Shown: positions 30,000-40,835, numbered from the stretch's first letter. The stretch is DNA of 64,000 nucleotides from Lepidostoma basale (GCA_022606425.2 JAHDVF020001254.1:124001-188000), one strand, 5' to 3'. Notes: generated by a model not told the origin, from the letters alone. Translations and numbers: made by a program.

Positions 30000-30320
30000 A
30001 TTAATGTTTTACAATTAAATTATATGATGCATTCACTAGAGTGTCTCTGCTTGTTATAAAATACAATAAACGAGATGTCAAAACAACGTTGCTGAACGTA
30101 TACGAGGCTATGTACATAGGAGCCTAACGGAAATATTTCACCACGGTTGATACTGCTCATGGAAAACTTTAAGTACATAAATGATATCCGTTTTTTCAAA
30201 TACTACGAAATGAAAATCATAAACAAAATTTAATGTATGAAGGTCTAAAGTGGAGTGAAAACACAAAAAAATGGTTTTAACAACTGTGGCTAAAAAACGA
30301 AAGATGAAATAATTAATAAT
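30000..30320. other. No gene supported
   Basis: AT-rich. A minus-strand 85-codon ORF (30138-30395) overlaps the PAL-P arm and has no clear family. Confidence 0.35.
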
Positions 30321-30327
30321 ACATAAT

Positions 30328-30505
30328 AAATTCGAATGAAAACGTCTTTCTAGAAATTTTATTCTATGAAACATTTGACAGGCAAGGCAAAACATGTCAT
30401 TCCCTTAAAATATTATAAAATTCCTAGACAACAAACGTTTTCATTCGAATTAATATTTATTATGGAGTCCTACATGATTGTTCAAGAAACACTCAATAAT
30501 AAGGA
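30328..30505. repeat. PAL-P palindromic element, both arms
   Basis: AATTCGAATGAAAACGTCTTTC (about 30331-30352) pairs with AAACGTTTTCATTCGAATT (about 30433-30451). The core between is GACAGGC..AAAACATGTCATTCCC (about 30376-30403). The extension (GTCCTACATGATTGTTCAAGAAACA) follows at about 30467-30492. Confidence 0.65.
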
Positions 30506-30507
30506 AC

Positions 30508-30772
30508 TAACCATCATACCATACACAGAAAAAATGTACCGTCACAATCATACATCGTGTCATACACGCATATCGATTTCTCCGACTCCTCCGTGTGGCC
30601 GTGTGGCCGACATTCAATGTTTGATTTACTTGATCGTTCCACGAGTTCGTCACTCTACCTATATTTCTTGTTCCGTTTACATCGTTCATATAAACAATAC
30701 TTTCTTTGTCATTCGTTCATCATTCATTCCTTCCATGTCTAAATTATCTAAATGATCCTTTCATTATTTTGT
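30508..30772 (-). mobile_element. RTE-T LINE 3' end, mosaic
   Basis: The plus strand carries AACTAACCATCATACCAT, then the complement of RTE-T from the ACMTRCM region to MKGS (AATGATCCTTTCATTATTTTGT, about 30750). The last ~80 bp before the tail are missing. The 60-codon minus-strand ORF (30507-30689, MNDVNGTRN) is its remnant. Confidence 0.75.
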
Positions 30773-31315
30773 CCTTCCTTCTTCTACTTCCTCAGCCTAT
30801 TCCCGTCCACTCCTGGACAAAGGCCTCCTCCATTCGCTTCCATGTCACTCTGTCTTGTGCAGACTGCATTCAGGTTATTCCGACGTGTGTATTTAGATCA
30901 TCCTTCCACCTTAGTTGCGGTCGCCCTGCACTTCACGCTCTTTGCGGTCCACGGTCTCCAAATCAGCAGTCTTCTTGTCCATTTTTCATCTGAGCTTCTG
31001 GCTACGTGACCTATCCGTTGCCATTTTAGAGTCGCCACTCGGTGGATAATGTCGGTGACCTTTTGTTTTTTCTCTCACCGTATCGTTTCTGACTCTGTGT
31101 CTCTGACGCTTATTCCTAACATGGCTCTATCTATGGCTCTTCAGGTCACTCGTAGTTTCTCAGCACTTTGTTTAAACAATGTCACAGTTTCAAGACCATA
31201 AGAACCAACTGACAGAATACAGGCTTCATAGACTTTTCGTTTCAGGTTGATCGGAATATTCCGGTTTTTAAGGACCTAATGTTTCGGAAACATGGGTTAC
31301 ATCCTATTTCGTTCA
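30773..31315 (-). mobile_element. RTE-2 LINE with 5' inversion
   Basis: The minus strand encodes the same protein end as 15279-15830 (KVYEACILSVGSYGLETVT, RATLKWQ, RRLLIWRPWTA, CPGVDGN) with stops. At its 5' side the match stops at CCGGTTTTTAAGGA (31261-31274). A plus-strand piece of the adjacent upstream sequence, TTTCGGAAACATGGGTTACATCC (about 31283-31305), then follows in inverted orientation, the pattern left by twin priming. Confidence 0.8.
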
Positions 31316-31349
31316 TAACACTTTAATTTCACAATAAATAAGATTGTTC

Positions 31350-31800
31350 AGATTTTAATTGTATCTCAATAGAGACGACGACGCAAACTGGAAACTGAAC
31401 ATGGATGATCAAGGTGTTTACAGGACTTATGACCTGTCATTGGTTGGGTTAAGCGCACGCTTTATGTAATTACAACATTCCCCATTCCACCTTTGTTATT
31501 GTGATCATGCATGACAAATTTTTTGGAAGATGTATATATACTTCAAAATCCATATCTATCTTCACGTGTCAGTTTCAATCAGCCATCTATGTAGATTTGG
31601 TTGCACTTGTGAATTTTTCAAGATTAACCTATACAATCGACCCACTAACGCCATCTATGGAGAATGATTTTCGGCATTTAGCAAACTACCTTATTAACAC
31701 AATGCGAAGGCTGTCGCCTAACATATTGTTCGAAGCCGCCAGGAGTATTATTCCATTCTATATGCCAAAGAATTTGATTGTTCAGGTTTAAATTTAAATA
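31350..31800. repeat. MITE-M1 copy
   Basis: It begins TTAATTGTATCTCAATAGAGACGA, has GTGTTTACAGGACTTATGACC, TGTCATTGGTTGGGTTAAGCG and ACATTCCCCATTCCACCTTT, then a diverged second half. The full-length copy at 49030-49440 has inverted ends; here the right end is lost. The 96-codon ORF at 31501-31791 is repeat sequence. Confidence 0.65.
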
Positions 31801-31804
31801 AATC

Positions 31805-32155
31805 TATTATAATTCGAAATTCGAATCGGCAAAATATGTCCGCAAACATGGCGTACATTGGGTGCTTCGTATGGAATATGCAATCCAATCCGCGGCGTCC
31901 TTCTAGTGACGTGCGGCACGCGATCCCCGAGGCGCCGCGGGGGCGTCCCGCGCTCCACCCGCGGATGCGCCACGCAACACAGATCAGCCGTTCGATCAAG
32001 CGGGCTGCTCACTTCGCACACACCTAGATGCATGCCGCGGTACATCGGAAGATAATCCGTTATTAATTAACCCCTAAAGCACTCGTCGCACGGTGATGAA
32101 GCGACTAGTGATGTGCGAGTTCATTCTTGTTGCAACTGTGCGCGCGCAATACGTG
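31805..32155. other. No gene supported; strong CpG-rich patch at 31885-32050
   Basis: About 160 bp of high GC with many CpG and several overlapping ORFs on both strands, in otherwise AT-rich DNA. The ORFs are expected from the low number of TA-containing stops and none matches a family I know. A CpG-rich promoter or a decayed GC-rich repeat are both possible. Confidence 0.35.
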
Positions 32156-32157
32156 TA

Positions 32158-32245
32158 TAAAATCCTTATTCTTCTTATTTTAGACCTTTAGTCTGCTCTT
32201 ATAGTCAGGCAGGCCTCTCTTGGGAGGTTGACTCAGACATTTCGC
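32158..32245 (-). mobile_element. RTE-5 LINE terminal fragment
   Basis: ATTCTTCTTATTTTAGACC..TCTCTTGGGAGGTTGACTC is the complement of the RTE-5 end (..SQPPKRG stop-type end and AAGAAGAAT tail), as in 27592-27660. Confidence 0.65.
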
Positions 32246-32478
32246 GCATGACATGTTTTAGTTGTAATTAATTTTAGGATGAGAGAGACAGATTTCAAAA
32301 TAGAGAACCCGACGGACTATTCTCGCTGCATAAGTCTTTGGAGAAACGTTTAATATATATTTCTACAAACTATCTTATGAATTTATGAAATCATATCCGT
32401 TGCACTATCCAACTCAAATCCACAGCACTAGAATCAAAATATAACTATTTTATAACACTTGACCCTCTTAGCAAATTA
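32246..32478. other. No gene recognised
   Basis: AT-rich spacer. Confidence 0.4.
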
Positions 32479-32479
32479 T

Positions 32480-32960
32480 TACTGAATACCCCTATGCTTC
32501 ACACAAGACTCACTGCGAAACAAATATTCCACCTTCCTGCTTATCGGGCCAACTACGCTCAGAGCGCGAAAATGTACCGGATATGCGGCATTTACAATAA
32601 GTGCATTAATAACATCGATGTGTTCCATCTTAATGAAAGAGATTTAAAAAAAAATGGTTGGAGCAAACCTTCGCGGCGAATGAAACTAAGCTACTCCGCT
32701 TTTCTTACGTTTTTATACAATATATCATATTTAATTATTTTTGTTATTAGTATTATTTTTATTCTCTTTGACTCACTAAACTATTATGTTACTTTATTTT
32801 TCTTACATATTTATGTACATACGAGTATATGTTAGTTGCTGTACAATATGTGTGGTAGCATGTATTTGGTCTTGATTTAGTGTCTCTATGTATTTGTATA
32901 TGTATATTGAAATCGCTATTTGTTGCCCTCAATAAAAAATATAAATAAAAAATTTCATTT
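32480..32960 (+). mobile_element. Jockey-type LINE 3' end with 3' UTR
   Basis: The open frame 32494-32835 includes FHLPAYRANYAQSAKMYRIC and INNIDVFHLNERDLKK, a C-terminal block (YR.NY....P..R.....N......DVF) common to jockey-like elements. It continues through an AT-rich UTR to AATAAAAAATATAAATAAAA near 32930-32950. 5'-truncated. Confidence 0.6.
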
Positions 32961-33029
32961 AGAAACATTATAGACGTATAATTCCAGATCGTTTGCAAAT
33001 ACATTAAAAAACATAAAGATTAAGGAAGT

Positions 33030-33960
33030 AGAAAGAATCATAACATTGATATTGCATCCCTGAGGCAACTCATACAATCACGATATATGTCGACCTTCGA
33101 GGCAACCCGATTAAGCAATAAGACTGCCCTACCCACAGGACATAACCATTGGCAGGTTGGTTCTGCAGCGCGGCAAATAAAACTGTGATGTCTTTGACGA
33201 AGGTAAATAGACCTACATCACTCAGGACATCCGAGTTTTGTATATGGCCGCCAATCAGCTGAAAGAACTGAATTCCCAAGTGGATATTCCTCTTTCTCTC
33301 CAATGATTGGTAGCTTAGCATACCTAGCAAGAATTCAGTCGGAAAGAGACACGGGTAATAACCGCGCTCCCTGAGGTAAAGAAAGCGCAGAATTTTTTTC
33401 TGCGTTCGCTCCACCATCAGAGAATATCGGATCCCAGGCAGTGACAAATAATGGAATTATATTCCAGCCGACTTCTTACCAGGAAATGCAACTTCTTGAG
33501 ATGCAACTTGTGCCTTTGTTGTAGTAGTTTCCCGTTAGTTTCCAAATCAAAGTTCAAGAAACAATAAATAGAACTACGGCCTTAAGTTTATCAAATATTT
33601 ATGTAAGAATGTTTAAATTGTGCGATAAACACGTTATCTAAGGGAGAGTGGAAAGCCGAATAAATATATTCCTCTATTAATCCAACAAAGGTATTGCATG
33701 GAACTTGGGATAATCCATTGCAAATGACTGACGCCTTACATCTTGCCATGTTCGGTGAGTCCTACTCTGCGGCGTCGCTATTTGTCTTCCCCGCTCAAGA
33801 CCAGACTCCTCCCAAGAGAGATAAACTAACCATCCGGTGTACGTGCGATAACATATTTCAGAATTCGCCCTCGAATACAAGAGCCCCATCGCCACCTTTA
33901 AAATATAACACAAAACATCCAGTTCTTGACATTATTTACATAAACTAACTATTGTGCAAA
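33030..33960 (-). mobile_element. Jockey-type LINE fragment
   Basis: The minus-strand frame 33070-33447 reads MVERTQKKILRFLYLRERGY, YPCLFPTEFLLGMLSYQSLE and DVLSDVGLFTF. The RFLY.R..GYYP..FPT.FLLGML.Y.SL signature is diagnostic of the post-RT region of jockey-like LINEs. Upstream on the same strand (33677-33913) another open frame may be an earlier part. It faces the plus-strand fragment 32480-32960 tail to tail. Confidence 0.75.
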
Positions 33961-33984
33961 ATAATATAATTTATAAAAAAAAAA

Positions 33985-34122
33985 TAACTCACAATCAAGC
34001 CGTCTTCCCGAAGGAGTAAGAAGAAATAATGAACTGCCACACTGTTCTTTCATGATATAATTCTCTCATTTCCTCGACATTCATACATCGATTTCTCCGG
34101 CTCCTTGCGTGACCGACATTTT
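33985..34122 (-). mobile_element. RTE-T LINE, decayed 3' end
   Basis: ACTCACAATCAAGCCGTCTTCCC to TTCTCCGGCTCC is the complement of the last ~130 bp of RTE-T, with an internal loss near ACATTCATACATCGATTTC. Confidence 0.7.
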
Positions 34123-34124
34123 AT

Positions 34125-34435
34125 ATAGGGTGTTTTTTTAAGAGGTTTGGTTTTTAAACGGGCAACATTGTTTCTACAGATTGTCAATTTGACAGTTGAT
34201 AGTTAATTTGTAGTCCGTACGTTTTGCCATTCTACTATAAATAATGTTTTGCCATTTTACTAGAACTGATGTCAAAACAGAGCTAGCAAATTGTGCAAAT
34301 TTATTTTGAAAATCATGGTTCGGTTCGCCAAACTTATCGTGCACTACGTCCATTTTACGGTCGACATAATCGTCCATCCGAGAAAGTTATTCGGAAGACC
34401 ATGGATCGTTTTCGGATAGGCTGGTTTGGCTCATA
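34125..34435 (+). mobile_element. Mariner-superfamily 5' end fragment, N-terminal HTH
   Basis: It begins TAGGGTGTTTTTTTAAG (about 34126). From 34293 the reading IYFENHGSVRQTYRALRPFY and GRHNRPSEKVIRKTMDRF matches the N-terminal helix-turn-helix of a Tc1/mariner-type transposase (DUF4817-like). The catalytic part is absent. A second copy is at 36425-36905. Confidence 0.65.
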
Positions 34436-34499
34436 TCACATTTTGCTAAAACGTACTTGTTTGTCATGGGATAGAAGGATTCGTTTGATATTTCATTCA

Positions 34500-34600
34500 A
34501 CAGCTCCATCTTCGCAATATTACCGTTGACCATCAGGACGACCATCAAAGAGGTGGAGAGAAAGTTGGACGTCTTCATCATAGGACCAAGATTGATATAC
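34500..34600 (+). mobile_element. RTE-5 terminal scrap
   Basis: Plus-strand reading PSGRPSKRWRESWTSSS then stop (about 34532-34582) equals the RTE-5 C-terminus. Confidence 0.65.
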
Positions 34601-34624
34601 TGTCTGAACAGATCTCAAGATATA

Positions 34625-35380
34625 TAAAAATAAGAAGAAAATTCCTTGATTTAATTTTTTTGTGATGTATATAAAAATATTTATTGTTAGCTTTGTACGT
34701 TGTTTAACTTATCCTAGTTTGCTTCCCCAGCTGGTAACTTTGAGCTTTGTTATACATATGTTACAAGTTATTTAAATTTAAAGTTCATACTATATAATGC
34801 TCGTTATTAATATTCTCGGCATTCTAAAATCTTCATAGTAATGTCATTAAAGAGATCGTGACGTAATGATTAATTAATTTAAATATACACAATAAAATTA
34901 ATGTTCGCATTCTTTTGAATTAATCATCAAGCAACAAAGACGTGCCCAGAGTTTTTTTTTTGCATTAATTTACATGACAACACGCATTTAAAGAGAATTT
35001 TATTGTATTTCTAAAACATCGCCCCAGCCATAATTATTTCTACGAAGAATTGTAAATAAGCCATGTTAGTTTGGGCAGCGGGCTTACTTGCCCATAAAAG
35101 AACACACCTGTGAATTTAAATGAATTAATATCCAGCTCATTAAAGCGCACCCTCCAATGCAGTGGCAGCCAGTGATTTCTCAACGAATAAATATGCATTT
35201 ATATTACAAGTATTTATATTAGTGATTCACTGCCAAGATAAAAAAATAATACTGATAGCAAATGCTGGGAAAACAGTGCAGAGGACATACCTAGGCAGAG
35301 AATAACAGTACATGAAAGCACCTAGGAATTTGAAGAAGAGCGCAGTAACGACGAGAGGAGGAGATGAAAAGAGGGTCTAT
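34625..35380. other. No gene recognised
   Basis: AT-rich sequence with no domain-like ORF and no bounded repeat. Confidence 0.4.
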
Positions 35381-35384
35381 AAGG

Positions 35385-35620
35385 AGAAGGTGCTTGTTCC
35401 ACTGCCAACGTCTTTCCCTGCTCTTGATGCCCCAGATTGGTTGGGTCAAGGAAAGGACTCTTTAGCCATATAAAGACCCACATACGTAGATGGCACCAGA
35501 TAGCCCAAGAAAGAAAATACTCTAAGAGTTTAAAAGAGGCAGCAGGTGAACCAATATGTCTTACAAAAATAAGAAATAGAAAAAATACCATATATCTATC
35601 ACAATTTATCCTTACTTATT
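35385..35620 (+). mobile_element. LINE-derived C2H2 zinc-finger-like fragment
   Basis: Plus-strand reading C-x-A-N-V-F-P-C-S-stop-C-P then RLVGSRKGLFSHIKTHIRRW (about 35396-35500). The C..C....GL.SH..TH layout is found at the C-terminus of some LINE polyproteins. A stop within the first half and the lack of neighbours make this a fossil. A host zinc-finger pseudogene is the alternative. Confidence 0.35.
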
Positions 35621-35689
35621 GATTTAAAAACGGTATTTAATCTAAATACTTCAAAACACAAATTTTCGAAAACGTTTTATAAAATATGT

Positions 35690-35895
35690 ATTACTAAAAT
35701 CTCTTGATGGAAGTTCATTTTAAATAATTATTAAATAAAGCGATGTTTTTTTTAAAACTGCTTCCACTTTTGTCTTTATTTGGGCAGCGACCAATCTATC
35801 GACGCCAACGAGCCTGGCGAAACCGTTTGCTGTCGAAAAAATGGCTAAAGTGTTAGTTCTTAAAAAACATCATATTATTAATACAATATACGAGT
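35690..35895. repeat. PAL-A, two-arm copy with shortened centre
   Basis: Extension CTCTTGATGGAAGTTCATTTTAA, then AAGCGATG..CTTCCACTTTTGTCTTTATTTGGGCAGCGACC, and GACGCCAACGAGCCTGGCGAAACC (about 35809-35832), with the right arm decayed. The left core is deleted. Confidence 0.65.
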
Positions 35896-36415
35896 ATTAT
35901 AGCAAAAATTGTCACCATCAGTAAAATAAAATCATTTGAATAATAGTATATTTTTACTGAATAAAGCTTCGCCGACCACACTGCCGGGTATTAACCATAT
36001 TTTTCACGCACAGGCTCGGCCGGTCTGTGACCTTGTGCTTCATTGTAATTAAAAACTTGACCACTTCCCTTCCACGATTATGAATGATCTCATAAATTTT
36101 AAGAGAGTTTTATTTAGAAAGCTCAAATGCATGGACGTGAAAAGGAAACGCCTCAGGGCTGGCGACTGCACACCCCAATAATAAATTGTATATACAATAT
36201 AAACGCCATCTGACAATGGTCCAAAATAATTATTTTCACCCTTCAATTGCCGATACTGTGTAGCTAGTACAAATTGCTTCGAATCCCTTTAAAGTAATAA
36301 AAACAAATTATAATATATCTAAATTCTTTCGATACATTATACATTTAGCTAATATAATACATATTTTTTATAATAACTTATATTTCTATAAATCATCTGT
36401 TCTCTAGAGGTTTCA
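35896..36415. other. No gene supported
   Basis: Contains a higher-complexity stretch (35965-36260). On the minus strand an AG acceptor-like site followed by ATGGCG (about 36206) gives only 18 codons before a stop. Nothing assignable. Confidence 0.35.
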
Positions 36416-36424
36416 TTTTATAAG

Positions 36425-36905
36425 TTGTTTTTTTTAGATGTTTGGTTTTTAAACTAGCAAAATTGCTTCTAGAAACTGTCAATTTCGCAGTTGATAGTTG
36501 ATTTGTAGTCAGTACATTTTGCCATTTTACAAGAATAGACTGACGTCAGAACAGCGCTTGCAAATTGCGCAAATTTATTTTGAAAATCATGGTTCGGTTC
36601 GCCAAACTTATCGTGCACTACGTCCATTTTACGGTTGACAAATTCGTTCATCCAAGGAAATTATTCGGAAGACCGTGGATCGTTTTCGCAGTACATACAC
36701 TCTAGTGGATAATTCGCATCCACAAAGACGACAATTGTCGAAAATTGGATATCACGCTTGCGCTAATTCGAGCTGGCCGTGGCGCTCATGTGCCCGAAAT
36801 CATATTTTAACAATAATGGCATAAAATTATATATTAAATAAAGCCAATATCATTGTATATATTGGCTTCATTTAATATATAATATGTATTGTATACCTCT
36901 AAAAC
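36425..36905 (+). mobile_element. Non-autonomous mariner relative, second copy
   Basis: It matches 34125-34435 from TTTTTTTAGATGTTTGG through the same HTH region (AAATTTATTTTGAAAATCATGG, about 36569). It continues with PQRRQLSKI-like codons and ends near AAAACAACACCCTTTA (about 36901-36916), complementary to the TAGGGTGTTTT start of the other copy. A 57-bp hairpin (about 36829-36886, loop CATTGTAT) lies before the end. No catalytic domain. Confidence 0.6.
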
Positions 36906-36929
36906 AACACCCTTTATGTTATCGCAATG

Positions 36930-37085
36930 ATACGTTTCGCCTAGCTATGAGACATGTCATTCCCATTAAAAATGTACAATAAAACTTTTAGAAGGGCGAC
37001 GTATCCATCCGTATTAATTATTACATATAAAGTTTTACATCAGTATTATAGATACAATAATAATAATAAATAGTGGATTAATATC
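36930..37085. repeat. PAL-P copy
   Basis: ATCGCAATGATACGTTTCGCC..TGAGACATGTCATTCCC, AATAAAACTTTTAGAAGGGCGACG and ATCCGTATTAATTATT (about 36938-37022): arm order of the family, worn core. Confidence 0.5.
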
Positions 37086-37109
37086 TTCGGTAATCGTTCG
37101 ATACACATT

Positions 37110-37212
37110 TAGCTCACACCATTTTTATTATCACGTGAATACTGCCAGACCAAATTGAACCCGGAGCGTTCGGTGCAACAGTCATAACTCTTACCACTCT
37201 GCCGCGAAGACC
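37110..37212 (-). mobile_element. tRNA-derived SINE
   Basis: Minus strand: A-box GGCAGAGTGGT (37193-37203) and B-box-like GGTTCAATTT (37152-37161) in a tRNA-like head, then CAGTATTCACGTGATAATAAAA. Same family as 18235-18362. Confidence 0.7.
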
Positions 37213-37219
37213 GCCAAAC

Positions 37220-37870
37220 GATGTACATATAATATATAGAGAAAACATAAAAGTACCGTACGACCGTTTGGATCTCTCTATTTACCCATCCGTGGAAACG
37301 ATTATCATGCCAATCACGGTTAGTTAGTTGTTTATTCAAAGTAATTCTTATTTTATACCTCTATCGAGAAGCGTAAACACGAAAATATTTGCGCACAAAA
37401 TAAGGATTCGTAGCATCCCCTCTCAATTTATCGACAATACCATTATTTTATTTTTTTGCGAAACAATGTTCCATTTATTTGAATTTGAATTCAATTTATC
37501 ATCACCGGAATGTGGTAGATATTCTTTCTTTTAATTTGTTTCCTCCGTCTCACTTTTTGTCTCTTTTCAGCATTCCAATTGGTGCTATTGTAATTATGAA
37601 TTGCGAGGAAAACAGTATTGTTTTTTTTTTCTAATATATATTTTTTGTTTGCCTACGCATTTTCCATTAGCATTTGTATTTCTTGTTCGAATCATTTCAG
37701 GGCACAGAAAATAAGAAAGTCACGAAACTAATTACTTAGTATAAAATTTCTCTTTTTAATCCAAACATTTAATTACCTTTTCACCAGCTGTAGGATTGTG
37801 TAAAACAACAACCCATTACTCTGACGAAAACAAAAATATTAACGTTATTTACGAATGTTTGTGGTTTTTT
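37220..37870. other. No gene recognised
   Basis: AT-rich sequence, T-rich runs at 37430-37460 and 37620-37650. Confidence 0.4.
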
Positions 37871-37879
37871 TTATTACGA

Positions 37880-38070
37880 AATAATGCAACGAGTATCATC
37901 ATCAGCCGTCTGTCATCCACTGCTGAATGTAGGCCTCTCCCAAAGCCCGCTACCGACCCCCATTGCCGCTCCCATCTATCCATGTCCAGCAATTCTCTTC
38001 AGATCGTCGGTCCAGCGGCCAGGGGGACGGGATTCCGTAGAGTTGGACGTCCCCCTGCCCGCTACGAGTA
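37880..38070 (-). mobile_element. RTE-type LINE 3' end, decayed
   Basis: The plus strand starts ATCATCATCAGCCGTC and includes CACTGCTGAATGTAGGCCTC and CGGTCCAGCGGCC, the complement of an RTE end (GRP..W.DD..R..G..W, then AMGRGLHSAVD-type end). Frameshifted. Confidence 0.6.
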
Positions 38071-38230
38071 TACGATAAGTGAAAGAATATTTCAAATCAT
38101 TTATAAATACAACTAATTGATATGGAAATTAACCATATACAGTGATAAATTAAATCATTTATGAGGATTTTTAAATTTAAAAAAATCATAATCTTCATAT
38201 CAGAGAATTTATAAATTCTGATTTAAAAAA

Positions 38231-39558
38231 TATACGAGGTCTGTTCAAAAAGTATCGCGAATTTTATATTTTTTCAAAAAGTATTTATTTATTCATGAAT
38301 ATCTATTTTGTCCCCTTCAAAGTAATTCCCCTCGGATATAATACATTTATGCCAACGTTTTTTCCAATCCTCGAAGCACTTAAAAAAATCATTTTTGTGA
38401 TCTTGTTCAGCTCCTCCTTCGATGCCGTCTTTATCTCCTCAATCGTGGCGTAGCGTCGTCCTTTCATGGGCCTCTTCAGTTTTGGAAACAGGAAAAAGTC
38501 ACAGGGGGCCAGGTCTGGGGAATACGGTGGCTGCGGCACCATTACTGTGTTGTTTTTGGCCAAATATTCGCGCACAAGCAACGATGTGTGAGCAGGGGCG
38601 TTATCATGGTGCAAAAGCCAGTTTTTGTTCTTCCACAAATCCGGGCGTTTCTGGCGGATTGCTTCGCGCAAATTGCGCATAACTTGCAGGTAATATTCCT
38701 TATTGACCGTACTACCCTGTGGCAAGAACTCATGATGCACCACGCCCCTGCAATCGAAGAAAACTGTGAGCAAAACCTTCACGTTCGACCGAACTTGGCG
38801 CGCTTTTTTTGGTCTTGGCTCATGCGGCAGCTTCCATTGGGATGATTGAGCTTTGGTTTCCACGTCATAACCATTAACCCATGATTCGTCACCAGTTATG
38901 ACCCTCTGGAGCACATTTGGGTCGTCACGGACCGAGTCCAACATCTCCTGAGCAATGTTAACGCGATGCTGTTTTGGTCGAAATTGAGCAATTTTGGCAC
39001 GAATTTCGCGGCGACCCGACTCATGCCCAAATCATTGGTTAAAATCGAATGGCACGAGCCAATCGATATGTTTAGGTCCTCAGCAACTTCTCTAACGGTG
39101 ATTCGACGATTGGCTAATACTATTTTCTTCACTTTATCAATGTTTTCGTCTGTTGTTGACGTGCTCGGGCGTCCGGCACGCTCTTCGTCGTTCATATCTT
39201 CTCGGCCCTCTGAGAACATTTTGTACCACCGATAAACGTTGCTTTGGTCCAAGGTAGCTTCACCATATGCCACAGTCAACATTCGAAATGCGTTCGCGCA
39301 CTTTATTTTGTTTTTCACACAAAATTTGATACAGATTCTTTGATCCATTTTTTGGAATAGGCAAAAATCGAAGACGAGCCAAAACACATCAAAGCAAAAC
39401 AGCTGTCAAAAATTAACTAAACATTCAAAATGGCCGACCTTGTCAGCATAAGTAAGGGACATGAGTACCAACATAACGCTACAAAAAAATCAAAAATCAA
39501 ATATACGTAGCCAGCGGAAATTCAAAATTCGCGATACTTTTTGAACAGACCTCGTATA
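38231..39558 (-). mobile_element. Near-complete mariner element
   Basis: Perfect 31-bp terminal inverted repeats, CGAGGTCTGTTCAAAAAG.. at 38235-38265 and its complement at 39524-39554, each flanked by TATA (38231-38234 and 39555-39558), which includes the TA target duplication of mariners. Total 1320 bp. It carries one transposase reading frame on the minus strand, broken in two places (see 38289-39348). No neighbouring gene belongs to it. Confidence 0.95.
38289..39348 (-). pseudogene. Mariner transposase, two single-base deletions
   Basis: The start ATG is at 39346-39348 (MDQRICIKFCVKNKIKCANA). The N-terminal part has two HTH domains (to about residue 110), including the VYRWYKMFSEGREDMNDEER region and ITVREVAEDLNISIGS. 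Catalytic residues are present: TGDESW, HHDNAPAHTS and YSPDLAPCDFFLFP. The last two aspartates are separated by 34 residues (DD34D). The WVPHEL-type linker is not obvious. One A is missing from an A-run (plus T-run 38972-38975), shifting the frame after LLNFDQ. A second A is missing near 38392-38396, shifting the last ~35 residues. With two frames corrected the length would be about 353 residues, normal for mariner. The element is therefore inactive unless supplied in trans. Confidence 0.93.
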
Positions 39559-39689
39559 CATAATTATGTACCCTAGAGGATAAATTATATAAGTCACATC
39601 ACAGTTGTAAATTTTTGAACATAACTTTTACACCAGTTGAGAAAACTGTAAGCATTAATGAAAATATTGGAACCAGCGTAAGTAAAACC

Positions 39690-40060
39690 CTTATAGATGG
39701 GCTATCCGTTTATCGCTTAGTGCGCCTTCATGGACCAGGATCACACCACTGCACCTAGAATCGGGAATCCCGATGATAGATGAATTCATTCTGAAACTTG
39801 CCGAACGTTTTTACAAAGGACTCCCTTCACATCCTAACCCCATAATAAAAGACCTCTCAAATCACGACCCAAACACCTCCGGCCGCCACAAGCGTCCAAA
39901 ATCGATCCTCCTTTAGAGGAACATTCCGGGCCACACAAATAATATAAACCTACCACGCATAAAACAACAACCCACCAAATCACCTTCTAACAATGTCCCA
40001 CAAGAGCTGAACCTCTGTAAGCCAGAAGATCCAAGTCCAAGTATAAGTCCCTTGTAGATT
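39690..40060 (+). mobile_element. Jockey-type LINE C-terminus
   Basis: Plus-strand frames end with IPMIDEFILKLAERFYKGLP and SHPNPIIKDLSNHDP, RHKRPKSILL, stop. The IP.(I/L).EFI..LA.RFY..L..HPNP(L/I)I..L block is the usual C-terminus of jockey-clade proteins. A decayed 3' region follows. Confidence 0.7.
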
Positions 40061-40064
40061 GGAT

Positions 40065-40835
40065 ATCCAAGGTTTTATCTAATGATAAAACATACTTTAT
40101 TTGAATTACTCATTGTTACCAAAATCAACTGAAATAATTTTGTGTATATTTTTTAATGTGATATTTCAAACTACATAAAGATGTTTCCGTAATTTAAAAA
40201 AAGTTTATTTTGTTTTTTTCTTTTTTGTGGTAGGATTCTTGAATCACCTCGGAATAGCTCCCGCATTCGTTTTGGAATAACCCTGTACATATTCATAAAC
40301 ATATATTCCTGTCAGCAAAATATATTTTGCTGACCCCTCGACTAGAAGGCACGATATCTTTTGGGAGTTGTTCTATCCGAAGCGTAAGAATGGTGGTCTT
40401 TACAAAATCACTTAGCAAATTTGACAGAAAAAAAAACACATAATATGTTATTAGTAGTTTACTTTATGAGAATGAAATTTGTTTTAACAACTCCATAGTT
40501 TTTTAGAAGTTCTACTTCTTTTGGCGCGTTTAGTAAAGGTTAAAATTGAGAGCCGCGCTCGTACCCTGTTACGAAGGTGCTACATGATGAAGTTAGCAAT
40601 CAATGATAAATAACGGCCGAAAATTTCACGCGTGCTTACTCACGAATCGCGAAAACATCATGAAAGAGAACAAGAATGAAGTTAGTCGTTAAAGTGTAAA
40701 ATCGTACCAATGAACTGTTATATTTTAGAGGGGTAATTTTGAATATTTTGATTCTTTTGGCGCGTTTTAAATTAAAACTTTATTGATTGTATTTAATTTA
40801 ATCTTTCGTCTGTTATTTTATCGTCTTTTCTACTT
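40065..40835. other. No gene recognised
   Basis: AT-rich. AAACTTCTTTTGGCGCGTTT-type words recur at about 40518 and 40755 (CTTTTGGCGCGTTTA), a hint of an unnamed repeat. No supported exon. Confidence 0.4.

Noticed and set aside
30138..30395. Minus-strand ORF ending FEKTDIIYVLKVFHEQYQPW as a transferred gene
   Set aside because: The end vaguely recalls small bacterial proteins, but there is no start, no full domain, and half of the ORF is PAL-P arm.
31794..32055. Four overlapping ORFs in the GC-rich patch
   Set aside because: High GC lowers stop frequency on all frames; none has a recognisable domain or splice context.
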